DNA from: Oegoconia quadripuncta
Taxonomy: Eukaryota; Arthropoda; Insecta; Lepidoptera; Autostichidae
NCBI GenBank assembly: GCA_949316235.1
Contig: OX438744.1
Span: forward strand, 1,302,001 to 1,366,000
Length of the DNA stretch: 64,000 bases
Reading direction: 5' to 3'
Shown here: positions 31,150 to 42,207 of the stretch, one piece after another
Layout: each line of letters begins with the position of its first letter
Numbering within the stretch: position 1 is the stretch's first letter
Position numbers and translations under genes: made by a program
Notes under the pieces: model-generated
The model's input: the letters and a program-made list of their open reading frames with translations, nothing else
Database searches by the model: none
What the model was told of the DNA's origin: nothing

Positions 31150-32941
31150 ATGGACTCGAAAAAAAAACAAAACCGAAGAAACGGCAATATAAAAGAAATC
31201 AGAAACACATGATGGAGGTTGTAAAGTAAGTATAATAAAATATTATATCTCTTTTTAATTAATTAAGTATGTACATGAAACACCAAATTTATAAAACGCA
31301 ACCATAATTATGTTTTCACTATTTTGTAGTTGCGTCTACTGATACGGGATGTATAGGTACCTTTTTTCGTCACCGCTTATGTAAGACGTTTGGCTCAGTC
31401 GACTTGGGCTTGTCGCTTGAATTTCGTCGTGCTGGATCGATCCCAGTACTTTTCTTGTCTTTTTTATTTTATTTGCTTTTATTTATTGTATGTCTAAATA
31501 AATCCTGTAATCTTTTTTTACATGTCTAAGTGATATTTATCAAAAATTTCATTTTTGTGCATGGCTGTGTACTCATTATATATTCCTAGGTGCTGACGTA
31601 CTACAATTCTTTGATTTTCAGTTCTAAAAATCATTTGGGCCCTGAAGAGTCATCAACCGGACTTGTTTTGCAAGAGTGAGTAAAATTATTATTTTTACCA
31701 GTATCTAGGATTTCTGAAATAGATAATAGGCAATATTGTTATTTTTGACCAAAAACAAACCTTGTCGAAAGAAATATGTAAAGGTCATCATAAAACAAAA
31801 GCATAACTTTGAGATTTTTATAAAATGATTGCCAATGGGACATATAATAAAAATTATATAAAAAAAAACAAATAAATTCCTTTCAACCGCTAAAATAATC
31901 TATTGAGAATTACCATAGACTTACGAAAATCACAGATTCGGCCATCATACTATATAAGGTCTAACAAAATTAACCCGACAAACGTTGCAGAGTGTATGTA
32001 TAGGATGTACCTATTACGAAAAAAATAAAAAATAAAACATTAAAGTTAACAGATTTTATTCAAAAAGTTTTCCTGAAGTGTTTCAATAATATTATCTTTT
32101 AATGACAGGTACGACATTGAGGCACAAGGTGTTCAGAAAAAAAAAAGATGAAGAGGTATGTACTAACTAATGGCTTAGTAACCTGAATGGTCAACTAAAT
32201 GTCAAACTAACGTCAAATGCGCTATATAATATATGAAATAAAAGACAAAAACTAATTCCTGACTACGGAAAATATGACTAAAAAGTATTTTGTTCGTGAT
32301 GACCGCCTTATTGTCTTGTTTTTTGAGAAACACTTAGGCCAAAGACGAAATAATAATAATAATGGGCCGTAGTCGGTAAAAATAATATTAACTAATAAAA
32401 TAATAACGAAAGTTTTCTGTTTCAGACTTATCAGATTACAAGTGATCAGAATACGGAATAAGAAATCTGCATCTGTCGGCGGTTTGTAGCCAACTCGCAT
32501 TTTTATAAAAAATTGCAAGAAATTTGAACGGACCTCTTGGCTGTAATCTGAATACTATCGATTTAATAAACGAAAAACAAGATGGGCTCATCTCTAAATT
32601 TACTTTCGTGTGTAGAATGTGCAATTTAAAGTTTCATATAGAAAATGATTATCCGGAGGATGATTACTTAGATGTCAATAGTTGTGCCATAGCAGGCATA
32701 ATATCTATTGGTGGTGGTCATTCACATTTGAAAGAGTTTTCTACGGCAATAAATCTACCTCTTATTTCAAATAAAAAATACCAAACCCAACATGACGTTC
32801 TGTCCAGAAATTGGCAAAGGGTTGCTCAAGAAACTATGAAGAAAGCAGGGGAAAAAGAAAGAAATTTTGCGATAGCAGAAGGAAGCCTTAGGAAAAACGG
32901 TATACCGATAATTGATGTGATTGCTGATGGATACCGAATGG
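31150..32941 (+). pseudogene. Mutator-like transposase pseudogene with introns
   Basis: The best-preserved part (32524-32934) reads SKFTFVCRMCNLKFHIENDY, AIAGIISIGGGHSHLKEFST, then GIPIIDVIADG. This matches the N-terminal half of insect Mutator-like transposases, including the zinc pair CxxC and the IxDVxxDG step that carries the first catalytic Asp. Upstream pieces fit as exons: a basic stretch KPKKRQYKRNQKHMMEVV ending before GTAAGT (31225), SKNHLGPEESSTGLVLQ (31619-31672, before GTGAGT), YDIEAQGVQKKK (32110-32150, before GTATGT), and CICRRFVANSHFYKKLQE (32426 onward). Two A-runs are out of frame by one, there is an in-frame TAA at about 32459, and a frameshift near 32520. The C-terminal half is missing. 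It shows breaks in every region and is dead. Confidence 0.65.
31378..31440 (+). other. tRNA-like sequence (degenerate SINE head?)
   Basis: GTTTGGCTCAGTCGACTTGG carries an A-box-like TGGCTCAGTCG. GGATCGATCCC is one change from the B-box consensus. No acceptor-stem pairing is convincing and no tail family was identified. Confidence 0.35.
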
Positions 32942-33183
32942 ATGGAACCGAAACTGAAAGGGTACTACGGCTTGAAAAAAATGCCTCACGGAACGCAATT
33001 TCGCGTTCCCAGGAGACGCCCGAAGCTCGCCGAGTACGTCTAGTAGCTATGAAAGATTACGTTAAATCACGTATTCGCCAGGAAACTCCAGAACAGAACG
33101 AGCATAGACTCGGTTTTATACACGATCGGCTTGCCGAGGAGTCCGCTGAGCAGCGTGAGCGCAGGCACGGCCTTATAATCACG
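32942..33183 (+). pseudogene. RQETPEQ-type repeat segment fused to the Mutator relic
   Basis: In the same frame as the transposase remnant, the protein switches at about residue 140 to repeats such as RSQETPEARRVRL, RIRQETPEQNEHRL and EESAEQRERR. I know such arginine/glutamate repeats from N-termini of Helitron-type and other insect transposon proteins. The junction makes a chimeric ORF of 220 codons; whether it is ever expressed is unknown. Confidence 0.5.
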
Positions 33184-33905
33184 TAAATCGGCCTAAAAAT
33201 GTCGGACTAATCGATGTACATACATAAAGATTACAGAACCTCCTCCTTTTTTGAAGTCGGTTAAAAAAAGTTATTAGTATTTATCCGTGGTTGCTAATCT
33301 CCATGATAATTTTTGTGCGATGGCGAACCTTCTCGCTCCTACAGGTTAGGTGGGCACTTGGGGTATACCAGCTCGACCTGATGATCTTCGATTTGTCATA
33401 TTTATTGATGATAATCACACCGACGTAAATCGGCTTAAAAATCTCGGATTAATCGATGTACATACATAAATAATACAGAACCTCCTCCTTTTTTGAAGTC
33501 GGTTAAAAAAAGTTATTAGTATTATCCGTGGTTGCTAATCTCCATGATAATTTTTGTGCGATGGCGAACCTTCTCGCTCCTACAGGTTAGGTGGGCACTT
33601 GGGGTATACCAGCTCGACCTGATGATCTTCGATTTGTCATATTTATTGTTGATAATCACACCGACGTAAATCGGCTTAAAAATCTCGGACTAATCGATGT
33701 ACATACATAAATAATACAGAACCTCCTCCTTTTTTGAAGTCGGTTAAAAAAAGTTATTAGTATTATCCGTGGTTGCTAATCTCCATGATAATTTTTGTGC
33801 GATGGCGACCTTCTCGCTCCTACAGGTTAAATGGGCAGTTCGGGTGTACCAGCTCGACCTGATGATCTTCGATTTGTCATATTTATTGCTGATAATCACA
33901 CCGAT
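33174..33905. repeat. Three tandem ~241-bp units
   Basis: AAATCGGC recurs at 33185, 33427 and 33668. Each unit contains ACCTCCTCCTTTTTTGAAGT, GGTTGCTAATCTCCATGATA, AGGTTAGGTGGGCACTTGGG (altered in unit 3) and CAGCTCGACCTGATGATCTT. Confidence 0.95.
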
Positions 33906-35308
33906 CTAGTCTACACTTTTTCCATACAAACCCAAACTGTATCTACTTAGTTTCCCTGTGTAAAAACTACGCAATCGTCTAAATATGTAATGCCATTCTG
34001 ATATTTACCATGATTACACAAAAACTACTGGACCGATTGCGCTGAAATTACAATGGGACCAACTCGACGGTATCCCCTTTCATTTACAAAAAGAACCATG
34101 TGAATCAACCGCCAAGTCTCGGAGATATCGGTGTACATACTCCTTTTTTGAAGTCGTTTAAAAATAACACTTTTTATTTATTTATTTCGCCGTGTCTGAA
34201 ACATTCTGGTCCCAAACTTATTTTTGAAAACATTCTATGAATACCTATACATTTATATTTCAATAAATCATCCTTGTTATATTATTAATTTGTGTTGTTT
34301 TTTATTTCGCGAACAGCGCCACCTGTTGCATTTAGGAGAGCTCTAACTCAAAGTTCAGTTCGCAAGAAGGTTTCCCGTAAGGTCGACTCGTCTGACGGTA
34401 CGCATATTGACCGTGTCGCAGACGCAGCGCTGCTTTATCGAACATTAAGTGGGCGTATCCATTGCTCAAGGTCATTGGCTCTATTCAGCGCCTTAAGGGA
34501 CAAACTGAACTTTTCTGTTGGAAAACTATTGTCCCCATACATCAATATAGGTCGCATTAAGTTCACCAACTACATGTTTACATATATTATTAGAAAAAAT
34601 ATGTCGCTCCTACCTGGGGCAGTCTGTTAAAAGGAAATTGTACATCACTAATCGATCGGCTTGAGCCTTGAGTACTAGTTTGAGTACATGAAAAGCTTTA
34701 AGTACAAAACGAACGAATCAACTAAAGCGAATTCAATCAGGATGGGCGTCCAATATAAACTCGGATCCGTACACTGAGATGGATTTACTCCTACATTTTA
34801 CCAGGAGATCAAAGCGTCTAAGAAGTTGTTTCTACGTTCTTCTAATAAAAACAACCGGATAAAATGTGGCCAAGTTTTTCGTGAGTTTCTCCAAAACTGT
34901 TTCAGTTGGGACATCATTTCGTTTTCCCGAAACATTTCCATTAATCTCTACCAAGTTCAAATTATGAGGAGGAGGTAGGATAAGGGAAGATGAGGATCAT
35001 CAGCAAGGATTGTGGTTTAATTTATTGGCCATAGCGGGCGCAGTGCAAATTGGTGGATTAGTGTCACACTCACACTCAGGGTTTTACAGCCACCCCAATT
35101 ATATCCGTGATTGTATCCAAACGTCAGTTCAACAAACAAGTGAACATCTCGGGTGATACAGCCTCAAGACTTGTAAATGGCTTAAGAACACTGTTTATTG
35201 GTGTGACCACTATAGTCTGACACAATCCACCAATCCTGGTTGATTATGGCTCATACCCCCAACATTGTGCCCCAACAGTGGGGGGCATGTAAGGCTGTTG
35301 AGACTCAC
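33906..35308. other. Unassigned intronic DNA
   Basis: A partial relative of the 241-bp unit ends at about 34165 (TCCTTTTTTGAAGTCG). An open frame at 34292-34630 lacks an ATG-to-stop or splice case. About 35148-35178 matches the interior of the Harbinger-like MITE at 49073 (ATACAGCCTCAAGACTTGTA). Confidence 0.4.
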
Positions 35309-35393
35309 CGTCCTTTGACAGAGTCGATATCGCCGGCGTTGTCGTCTGACTGAAGCTGCATACCGCCCTGCGCCCAGGTCACTGTTAGCCAAT
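35309..35393 (-). CDS. Host gene exon, 85 bp, upstream in the proline-rich gene
   Basis: Minus strand: acceptor TGCTTGTTCCAG at 35394, donor before GTGAGTCT at 35308. Two bases complete a codon, then 27 open codons reading WLTVTWAQGGMQLQSDDNAG and DIDSVKG, then two bases CG. The next exon (6761) starts with a single G, so the junction codon is CGG (Arg) and the frames agree. The acidic DDNAGDIDS sequence does not look like transposon coding. Moderate confidence that it is an exon, lower that the join is direct: other exons could lie between. Confidence 0.55.
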
Positions 35394-36249
35394 CTGGAAC
35401 AAGCATTATCACCATAAAATGTCATTCTTAAAAACAAGATATTGTTTTTAGTAAGCCGCGTCTAAATAGTCCATACCAGTGGAGGAGGGAAAAATATATA
35501 CCATCTGATATTCATAATATAACTTTAGTTGCTTGCTGTGGAACTAGGTGGTGCTCTATGAATGTCCAAGAGTATTTAACTTTTTGGGTCCGAATTTAAG
35601 CATCCAGTCTGTTCTAGCTACCTGAAACAGATCATAGCTCCATCTTCTGTCTCTCCCATCGCCACTTCAGCCTGCTAACTTTCAGGACTATGTCGAAGAC
35701 ATTGTTTCTCTTTCGGATGAGGAGGCTTGTTTTATCTACGTTTATATTAAAAAAAAACAGTCAATACGCTGTAGGCACGGGTCAGTACGCTACAACCCTC
35801 GACCTCATCTTCACTTAACATCAGGTGTGATTGAGGTCAAGTGGTAACCCGTTGTGCTTAAAAAAAATTGAGCCAACTCAATTAATTTTGGGTAAACCTG
35901 GATCAATACCGGCCAGATTATTACATAAAATATTTGTATCTTCTCATCGGGGAATCTTGGTCAGTGTATGATGGGACTGTCATGTCTAGAAGGACTCAAG
36001 TCCCTAAATTAAATAAAGATTAAAAAAAAATAAAAAAACAGTCAAGGTGTGTATGATTTACTTAATGATAGTATTGCGCCCCCTGTTAAATTATAACTGT
36101 TTGTATACCTTTATTAGGTACCTGAAATGTGTAGTTTATTTTATGTCTGTCTGTCTGTCTGTTTCCTGGAATAAGTTATGTATGTGTAAAATAAGTACAC
36201 AATATGTGGAGTCGATTATTATATTACTTTGTTTTTTTTTTCTTTTAAA
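35394..36249. other. Fragments of SINE-3 and SINE-1
   Basis: A SINE-3 tail piece lies at 35500-35580 (TTAGTTGCTTGCTGTGGAAC) and a SINE-1 3' piece at 35775-35868 (TTCACTTAACATCAGGTGTG plus A-run), both on plus. The rest is unassigned. Confidence 0.6.
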
Positions 36250-36485
36250 TTATTCTATGAGCGCCTAACCTCCTACAAAGGTGCCAGCTGAAAATCAGCG
36301 CTGTGGCACAGAATTAATACACTCGGTATTATATGGTTCTTGCCACAGCATTATGCTGAGCTGGAACCTATGTCAGCTTGCATTATTATGATTTAGTTTA
36401 AATTTCTCAAAAAAATTTTCATGTACATGCCCATTGTAAGCTGAATAAATGTTTTTCTTTCTTTCTTTTCTTTCTTTATTTTATC
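36250..36485 (+). mobile_element. LINE 3' end with (TTTC)n tail
   Basis: CTCCTACAAAGGTGCCAGCT, AATCAGCGCTGTGGCAC and TGTAAGCTGAATAAATGTTT are followed by TTTC repeats, the form of a LINE terminus. No coding part. Confidence 0.6.
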
Positions 36486-37029
36486 CACTAAAATATGTAT
36501 TACGTCACACAATAAGAATCTGTGATAAACTTTACGATACAACGCCGTGTTAAGGATATTATCATTTCAATAGGCATCAAGCAACAAAAGCTGGTTCCGA
36601 CGCGCCCTTGTTAAGAATTTTGAGTTATTACCATCCACTGTAAGTTGGACCCCAACGTGTTCAATCCGAGGCACTGGATCAACAAGAAAATGCGTATTAA
36701 CAAAACGTAACCATGGCTCCAACGCAGGTGGTCACGCATGGCTATTCAACAAAATATATCGGCACGGAATCACTAAATTCGTTTCGAATAAAAAAGATGG
36801 TCAAGGGCGAGTAGGGATTTCGCCTTGTGGGTTCCTAACAACATCACTTTTTAAACTTTTTAAACTGATAAATCAAATACATTTATTTACTTAAACATAT
36901 TAAAAGCCGTAAAATTAAACTTGTTTCATATTTCTACATGTAATTAGAAACTATTCATTTAGTTAGATCTCGAATTTTTGACGCTGCGTAGAGTCAAAAT
37001 GCCAGATTAATCTAAAAAATAAAATAAAA
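36486..37029. other. Unassigned
   Basis: No gene or repeat recognised. Confidence 0.35.
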
Positions 37030-37280
37030 AATAAATATCCTTACACAGCGCCATCTAGTTCCACACTAAGCAACTATAGGCTTCTGTAGTAGATACCAGA
37101 TGGTTGATATACTATATAAATACATTTCGTTTTGTAAATAAATACATATTTTAGATGAAAACATCCATAACTCGGCTACACATGTCCGTATTCATCACAC
37201 AAACATGTGCCCCTAGCGGGATTCGAACCCGCAACCTTTTGGTATACTGGCCAGAGTTGCTAACCACTACACCAAACAGC
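37030..37280 (-). mobile_element. SINE-3, near full length
   Basis: The full order of blocks is present in reverse, with B box GGTTCGAATCC intact and the A box distal part TGTAGTGGTTAG present. Confidence 0.9.
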
Positions 37281-37566
37281 AAAATATCGAAGAAGATTGT
37301 CCTTTTTTCTAAAGTCAACAGGTAACATTGCTTTATATCAACAGCTTTACACGTGCCTACTGTTGGAGCACTGCCTCCTCTCACTGGGAGGGAGTATGGT
37401 CCATAGTCTACCATGCGGGTCCAGTGCGGATTGGGGGATTTGTATCAGAATTGTGGCCACCTGACTTATGTGTTTTTAAGCCGCCCTTGTTGGCCACCGA
37501 CTTCGCTTCAAACGACTGACTTCAATTGAAAAACCGGGACCGACAATTTTACATGCGCTCCGAGTC

Positions 37567-38181
37567 AACACTCGCGGACACCGATCGGTGCCAACGGACA
37601 CTCGATTTTCAACTCTCAATTGTTATGATTATAGGGTTCCAATTCCTTTGGATTGTGTTTGTACTTGTTCTCTATTAAATTCCGCATCCAATAATGTGCG
37701 CCATGTTATGTTAGATAATCTGTATTTCCGAAGAGAATTTTTTCTTTTTGGCTGGGAGAATAGGCATAGAATTTCAACTACTTTTTTTTATTAGAACGGG
37801 CTTAGAAACCTGCCATAGAGCATCCGATTCTCATAACAATTTATTTAATTACCTGTTTTTAAGAAAAACATGAATTAAACTGTAATTGTTTAAAAAATAA
37901 GAATTATATCGTGGATATAAGGCGATACCTACACATTACAACTCGTAACATTTTTCTGATTTTTAGTATTAGAGCTGTAGCTGTGTTCATTCATTATATC
38001 CATAGACAATATATTCCCGTAGCTGTTACTTTTCACAGATTGCAAATACACCCAGTAGAAGATTATCTATAAATGTTTTCAGCACAGCAGGTATTTTCGC
38101 AAAGATGACAGGTGCGCCGCGATGCTTGACGGAGATATTTGAAGACGGAGAAGAAGACAGAGAGGTTAAAATGCTACTAGA
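37567..38181 (-). repeat. Long dispersed repeat, copy 2, with 5S-like head
   Basis: It is colinear with 29766-30362. On minus it starts just after the 5S-like head (38239-38182) with CTAGTAGCATTTTA, runs through GAPVIFAKIPAVLKTFIDNL-encoding sequence, and ends near the CACCGATCGGTG palindrome. An internal 40-bp insertion (about 37720-37760) distinguishes it. Confidence 0.8.
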
Positions 38182-38239
38182 GGTCACCCATCCAAGGACT
38201 GATCGCGCCAGGCATTGCTTAACTTCGCTAATCGAAAAC
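38182..38239 (-). repeat. 5S-rRNA-like head, best copy
   Basis: The minus strand shows TTTTCGATTAGCGAAGTTAA, GCAATGCCTGGCGCGATCAG and TCCTTGGATGGGTGACC. This follows the 5S rRNA internal control region in order: A box, intermediate element, then C box with GGATGGGTGACC kept exactly. The 5' third of 5S is not convincing. Not a functional 5S gene. Confidence 0.75.
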
Positions 38240-38321
38240 AATTGAGAGCGATGGTAGAATAATTTCATCAATTCGAACGCACACGCAATAAATATCATCA
38301 TTTTCCTACCCTTATATCACT

Positions 38322-38750
38322 CTAGGTGTGGTCGGCACAACATGTCATCCTCTTCCACTCTCCTCTATCAACCGTCATCTCCGTACTCACCCCTTTCACA
38401 CACATATCATTCCTCACGCAGTCTACCCACACATTCTTTGGCCTTCCTCTACTTCTGTATCCCTCCACATTCATACTTAACACTCGTCTTGTTACGTGCC
38501 TTTCATCCCTCCTCATAATGTACCCAAACCATGCTAACCTATTACTCCTCAACTTTTCTGTTATTGGCGCCACTTTTAGACTTCCTCTGATATACTCATT
38601 CCTGATCTTATCCATTCTAGTCACACCACACATCCATCTTAGCATTCTCATCTCTGCCACGCGCAATAAATATATCATGTAAAAAACTGACGGGCATGTG
38701 ACTTTGCGACAGGCTCTGCCGGCAGCTAGTTGATACTTGGTCGAGCAATC
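38322..38750 (-). pseudogene. RTE-like LINE C-terminal fragment, second family
   Basis: The minus frame includes AEMRMLRWMCGVTRMDKIRN, EYIRGSLKVAPITEKLRSNR, LAWFGYIMRRDERHVTRRVL, RSRGRPKNVW and TVDRGEWKRMTCCADHT. This is the classic C-terminal region of RTE-type RT proteins. The frame is open for about 120 codons, but the RT core is missing. Confidence 0.8.
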
Positions 38751-38823
38751 CCCAGAGGTGACAGTAGAATTCCACAACGGGTTTCGACCTGGTAAAGCCA
38801 TTGTGCTAGAAGCACTCGTGGCG

Positions 38824-38894
38824 TTTTCGATTAGCGAAGTTAGCAATGTCTGGCGCAGTCAGTTTCTACATGAGTGACCACTAGTAGCATTTTA
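38824..38894 (+). repeat. 5S-rRNA-like head, second good copy
   Basis: TTTTCGATTAGCGAAGTTAG, CAATGTCTGGCGCAGTCAG and ATGAGTGACC are followed, as in the minus copy, by CTAGTAGCATTTTA. The DNA after that does not match the long repeat body. Confidence 0.7.
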
Positions 38895-39439
38895 TTACGA
38901 ATGTTTCCTTCCTCGTTAAGCCAAGTCGGTGGCCGCCCCGGCTTAAGAACACTAACTGGCCTCTAGCTCTAGAAAGATAGGTAGGGGTCAAATGACCTAA
39001 TTTGAAATTTCATTGCTTATACATCTTCTACCATTTTGTTATGTGGCTTGAAACTTCGTGACTTTTAATGAACTGTGTGTACTAACAGTGGGGCTGTTGT
39101 TGATGATAATGTAGTTTTATTAATTGCTGCATTTTGCCTTTTGAGATAAGGAACCCTGAAAAGGTATTATGTTAGATAATAGATTGATATCGAAATGTAG
39201 GTAAGGTTATGATTGCACTTGATACCGGGAATCTGAAACCTATTAAATCAAACATCCCCTGTATATTGACAGGATTGTAGCTGTACGTTATACAACACTT
39301 GCTTGTACGCGGAATTCTGGTGCAGAGTTTCTCTACGTATTATATTACTGAGGGTTTCCTAAAATACAAATATTTACAAGGTATTTCCGTGAACGAAAAT
39401 AGAAGAACTTACGTTTTTTCGAAAAAATCAGTACAGAAC
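38895..39439. other. Unassigned
   Basis: No exon or family recognised. Confidence 0.35.
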
Positions 39440-39597
39440 ATTTATAATATGTATTTATTTACAAAAAAAAATGTATTTATGTAGTATATCAATCATCTGG
39501 TATCCACAACACAAGCATATAGTTGCTTACTGTGGAACTAGATGGCGCTGTGTGTATGTCTAAGGATATTTATTTATTTATTTATTTATTTAGAACG
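39440..39597 (+). mobile_element. SINE-3 3' half
   Basis: GTAGTATATCAATCATCTGG, TATAGTTGCTTACTGTGGAA, CTAGATGGCGCTGTGTGTAT and a (TTTA)n tail. Confidence 0.85.
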
Positions 39598-39907
39598 TCA
39601 ATACCTATACTGACCGAAGACTATCAAATCCTTATGATTTGCAGACGCTTGTTAGAAAATGAACCACTTTGGCCAAAACTGTCAGATTTTGAGAGAAGGC
39701 CAACAAAAAAGTAGCCACGCCGATAAGGCCAAAAAAAAATTAGGTGTGTCTTTTTTGATGGCTTATGTTTTTGTGGGGGTGTTGTTCGTTACACTGTGTC
39801 ATGAGGTAACAAGACTTAAAGATCAGCTTTTTCGTAGGATGGTATTTCGTAAGAGAGAGAGTGTATACGTGAGTACAAAAATAGTGATAAGTATAGATAT
39901 ACCTTTA

Positions 39908-40015
39908 ATTATGCGGCTGGATGCGGGCTGCGCAGTACCGATCGCTGGGAGATCTTTGGCGGAGGCCTTTGTCCAGTGGGACATCTTTAGGCTGATATGA
40001 TGATGATGATAAATT
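39908..40015 (+). mobile_element. LINE-derived 3' end with (GAT)n tail
   Basis: GGAGGCCTTTGTCCAGTGGG, ACATCTTTAGGCTGAT and repeated GATGAT: the last codons (EAFVQWDI-like) and tail of an RTE-type 3' end. The preceding 39598-39907 is unassigned. Confidence 0.55.
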
Positions 40016-41060
40016 AAATTTGATATATAAGGACAAATTGGCCACCTCTATGTTCAAACTAAGTAAAGTTAACACATCATTAATGGGACACTGTATATGC
40101 TTTCATAATCTTATACCTATTTTTTTATGATTGACTGACTGATGCAGGAAGGGAGTTCCATGCCTTGGCTGTTCCCTGACCATGCCTAGTGGTCCGAAGA
40201 TGTAAGGGTGACGGTGGAATAACATTATGTAATTCCAACCTGAATAACCTGTGAATATTATTTATCTAAATAACAGTTTAAAACACAAGGTTATGAAAAA
40301 ATTTGTGACAATCTGAATGACAAAAACGCTTGGTATACTTCGTCAAGGCCCAAAAATTACAGAAATGTATTAGTTGTATACTTTTATTAAAAAAAAAATA
40401 ATGATCCTGTGGGGTTTCTTGCGTCGCTTCTTTTCCCACAGATAATTTCCCTTTCCGAAGCGATAGTAGCTTGGATATACTGACACAGAGAAATGCTTAA
40501 GCTCTATTTTTACCCGACTGTCCAAGAAAGGAGAAATAAGAACTGTAAGGCCTGTGAAGTCCCCAATACGCATTGGGCCGGCGTGGTTGGACTGAGGCCC
40601 ATACTCCCCTCATTATACGACAGAAGGTTATTACGAGTACATATCCCTGCAGTGGGATGATTACGGGCTGATGATGAATCAGGAAATATTGATGGAAGTT
40701 GTTGTACACGTGCCGTCACACATGAAACCCTTCGTTTATCATGCTTCTACTCTTAATTTTTTACCAGACTGAAGAGGGTAATGTGTTTCGAGTGTATGTA
40801 TGTCCGTTCCTCTGACGTAACTTGTAGGCTTGACCGATTTCGAAGTGCATGATATCGTTAGATTCGTCTTGATACCTGGAGTATCTTAGGACATATTTTG
40901 TAGTAATAAATCCAGCATGGCGCCTGCAAAATATAAAATATTCTGTCGGGTTTTTTTTGGTTTGTAAATACTTCAATAGTTACTATTTCCAATAGATTTA
41001 AATTGACAATCAACAAATGATATCATGTGTTTGACGTTGAAATAAATGCTTGAAGTTAGA
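40016..41060 (+). pseudogene. LINE-A' relic, interrupted by MITE and SINE-4 pieces
   Basis: 40030-40130 translates to LATSMFKLSKVNTSLMGHCI-like sequence, corresponding to the LINE-A region after HKDK. The 3' UTR (TTTCTTGCGTCGCTTCTTTT, CCGAAGCGATAGTAGCTTGG) stops at about 40507 and resumes at about 40982 (TTTCCAATAGATTTAAATTG). The gap holds CCGACT MITE pieces (from 40507; 40755-40962) and a SINE-4 body (40545-40680). Confidence 0.65.
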
Positions 41061-42207
41061 ATGTTTGAAGGGTTTGGAGGTAGTGACAATTCTTCGTGTG
41101 ATTCTTATGTAACGGTGTTTTGAAGTACATAGTTCGCAGGCGGTTAGAAAGGGGAAAGCTTCAAGTTCGAATTCAAACAACACCAACGTTTTCATCGATA
41201 CTAAATGGTCTGAACTATTGACAGCCCTATTAGAGACTATTTCCACTTACTTCCCAAGTCAAAGTAAACTATGATCGATGTATTACGGGTAGACTTTCCG
41301 CAACGTTTGTATTTTCTTTGTGATTGGATTCTGAAGTGCCGTTGGTATATGAGATACTCCTGAAGGGTCGGTGGTTTATGGATCCTCCCACTTAAGGTAA
41401 AAATAAAAGATATTTCTTACTCTCTTTGGAAATAAAATCAATTATAATAGAAAATCGCAACGTACAATTGATTTGTCTACCAGGGGTTGAGTAGGTATTT
41501 GAAGGGGTAGTAGATGCGGGGATTCTTCGAGGAATGACACAACCAACTCTACTTAATAATATCTGTGTATTCAGCTCTTCACATGAACGGTACACCACCA
41601 AACATCGAAGTAATTAATTATCTAATTCTAACAAGGAAATCGTACATTAAAAATATTGCTCATGACGTCTATCTGAATTTATTTGAGAGCCCGACCAAAG
41701 AGTTTCCATAGGCGCGCTATAAATGTTAGTGGCCAAGACGCTACATATTTTTACTCAACTGCGCGACGACAAAAACACAGTTATATTGATTATATTGAAC
41801 TGACTATTTAACATGCATCTGAAAGCATGAATGAAAATACCACTAGCCGTCCAGATATTGCTTAACTTCACTAATCGAAAACGAATAGCGAATCTAGGCG
41901 ACGAGTTTTAACCAATAGATCAACAGACAGTCCCATTTTGTTATTGATCTCTTTTGTGTTTTGATTCAGCGCATACTTTTCGCTTTGATATAACTCTATT
42001 TGATGAAAATTAAAAGGATTTAGCTTCAATATTGTTACGGTCGAGCTTGTTGGATTGGAGTCAGGGCCGAATTTAGAGAGCCATTCTTAAATCAAGCCAC
42101 TGTGAGTAAACATCTGGTATCCGCTTTCTGTGTGTGGCCGTATAAAACGGAGTCCAATGGAACGGTCGACACTAGACTCTTTTTCCAAATTTTAAATTGA
42201 ATGTCGG
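41061..42207. other. Unassigned, includes a 5S-like scrap
   Basis: 41841-41885 carries a reversed 5S-like fragment (TTGCTTAACTTCACTAATCG). A minus frame 41601-41392 has no good acceptor. No gene called. Confidence 0.4.

Noticed and set aside
34292..34630. 112-codon plus ORF
   Set aside because: No ATG at the open start, no splice consensus that helps, no family resemblance.
38182..38239. Functional 5S rRNA gene
   Set aside because: Only the internal promoter part is similar; the 5' third is degenerate and the 3' end runs into a repeat body.
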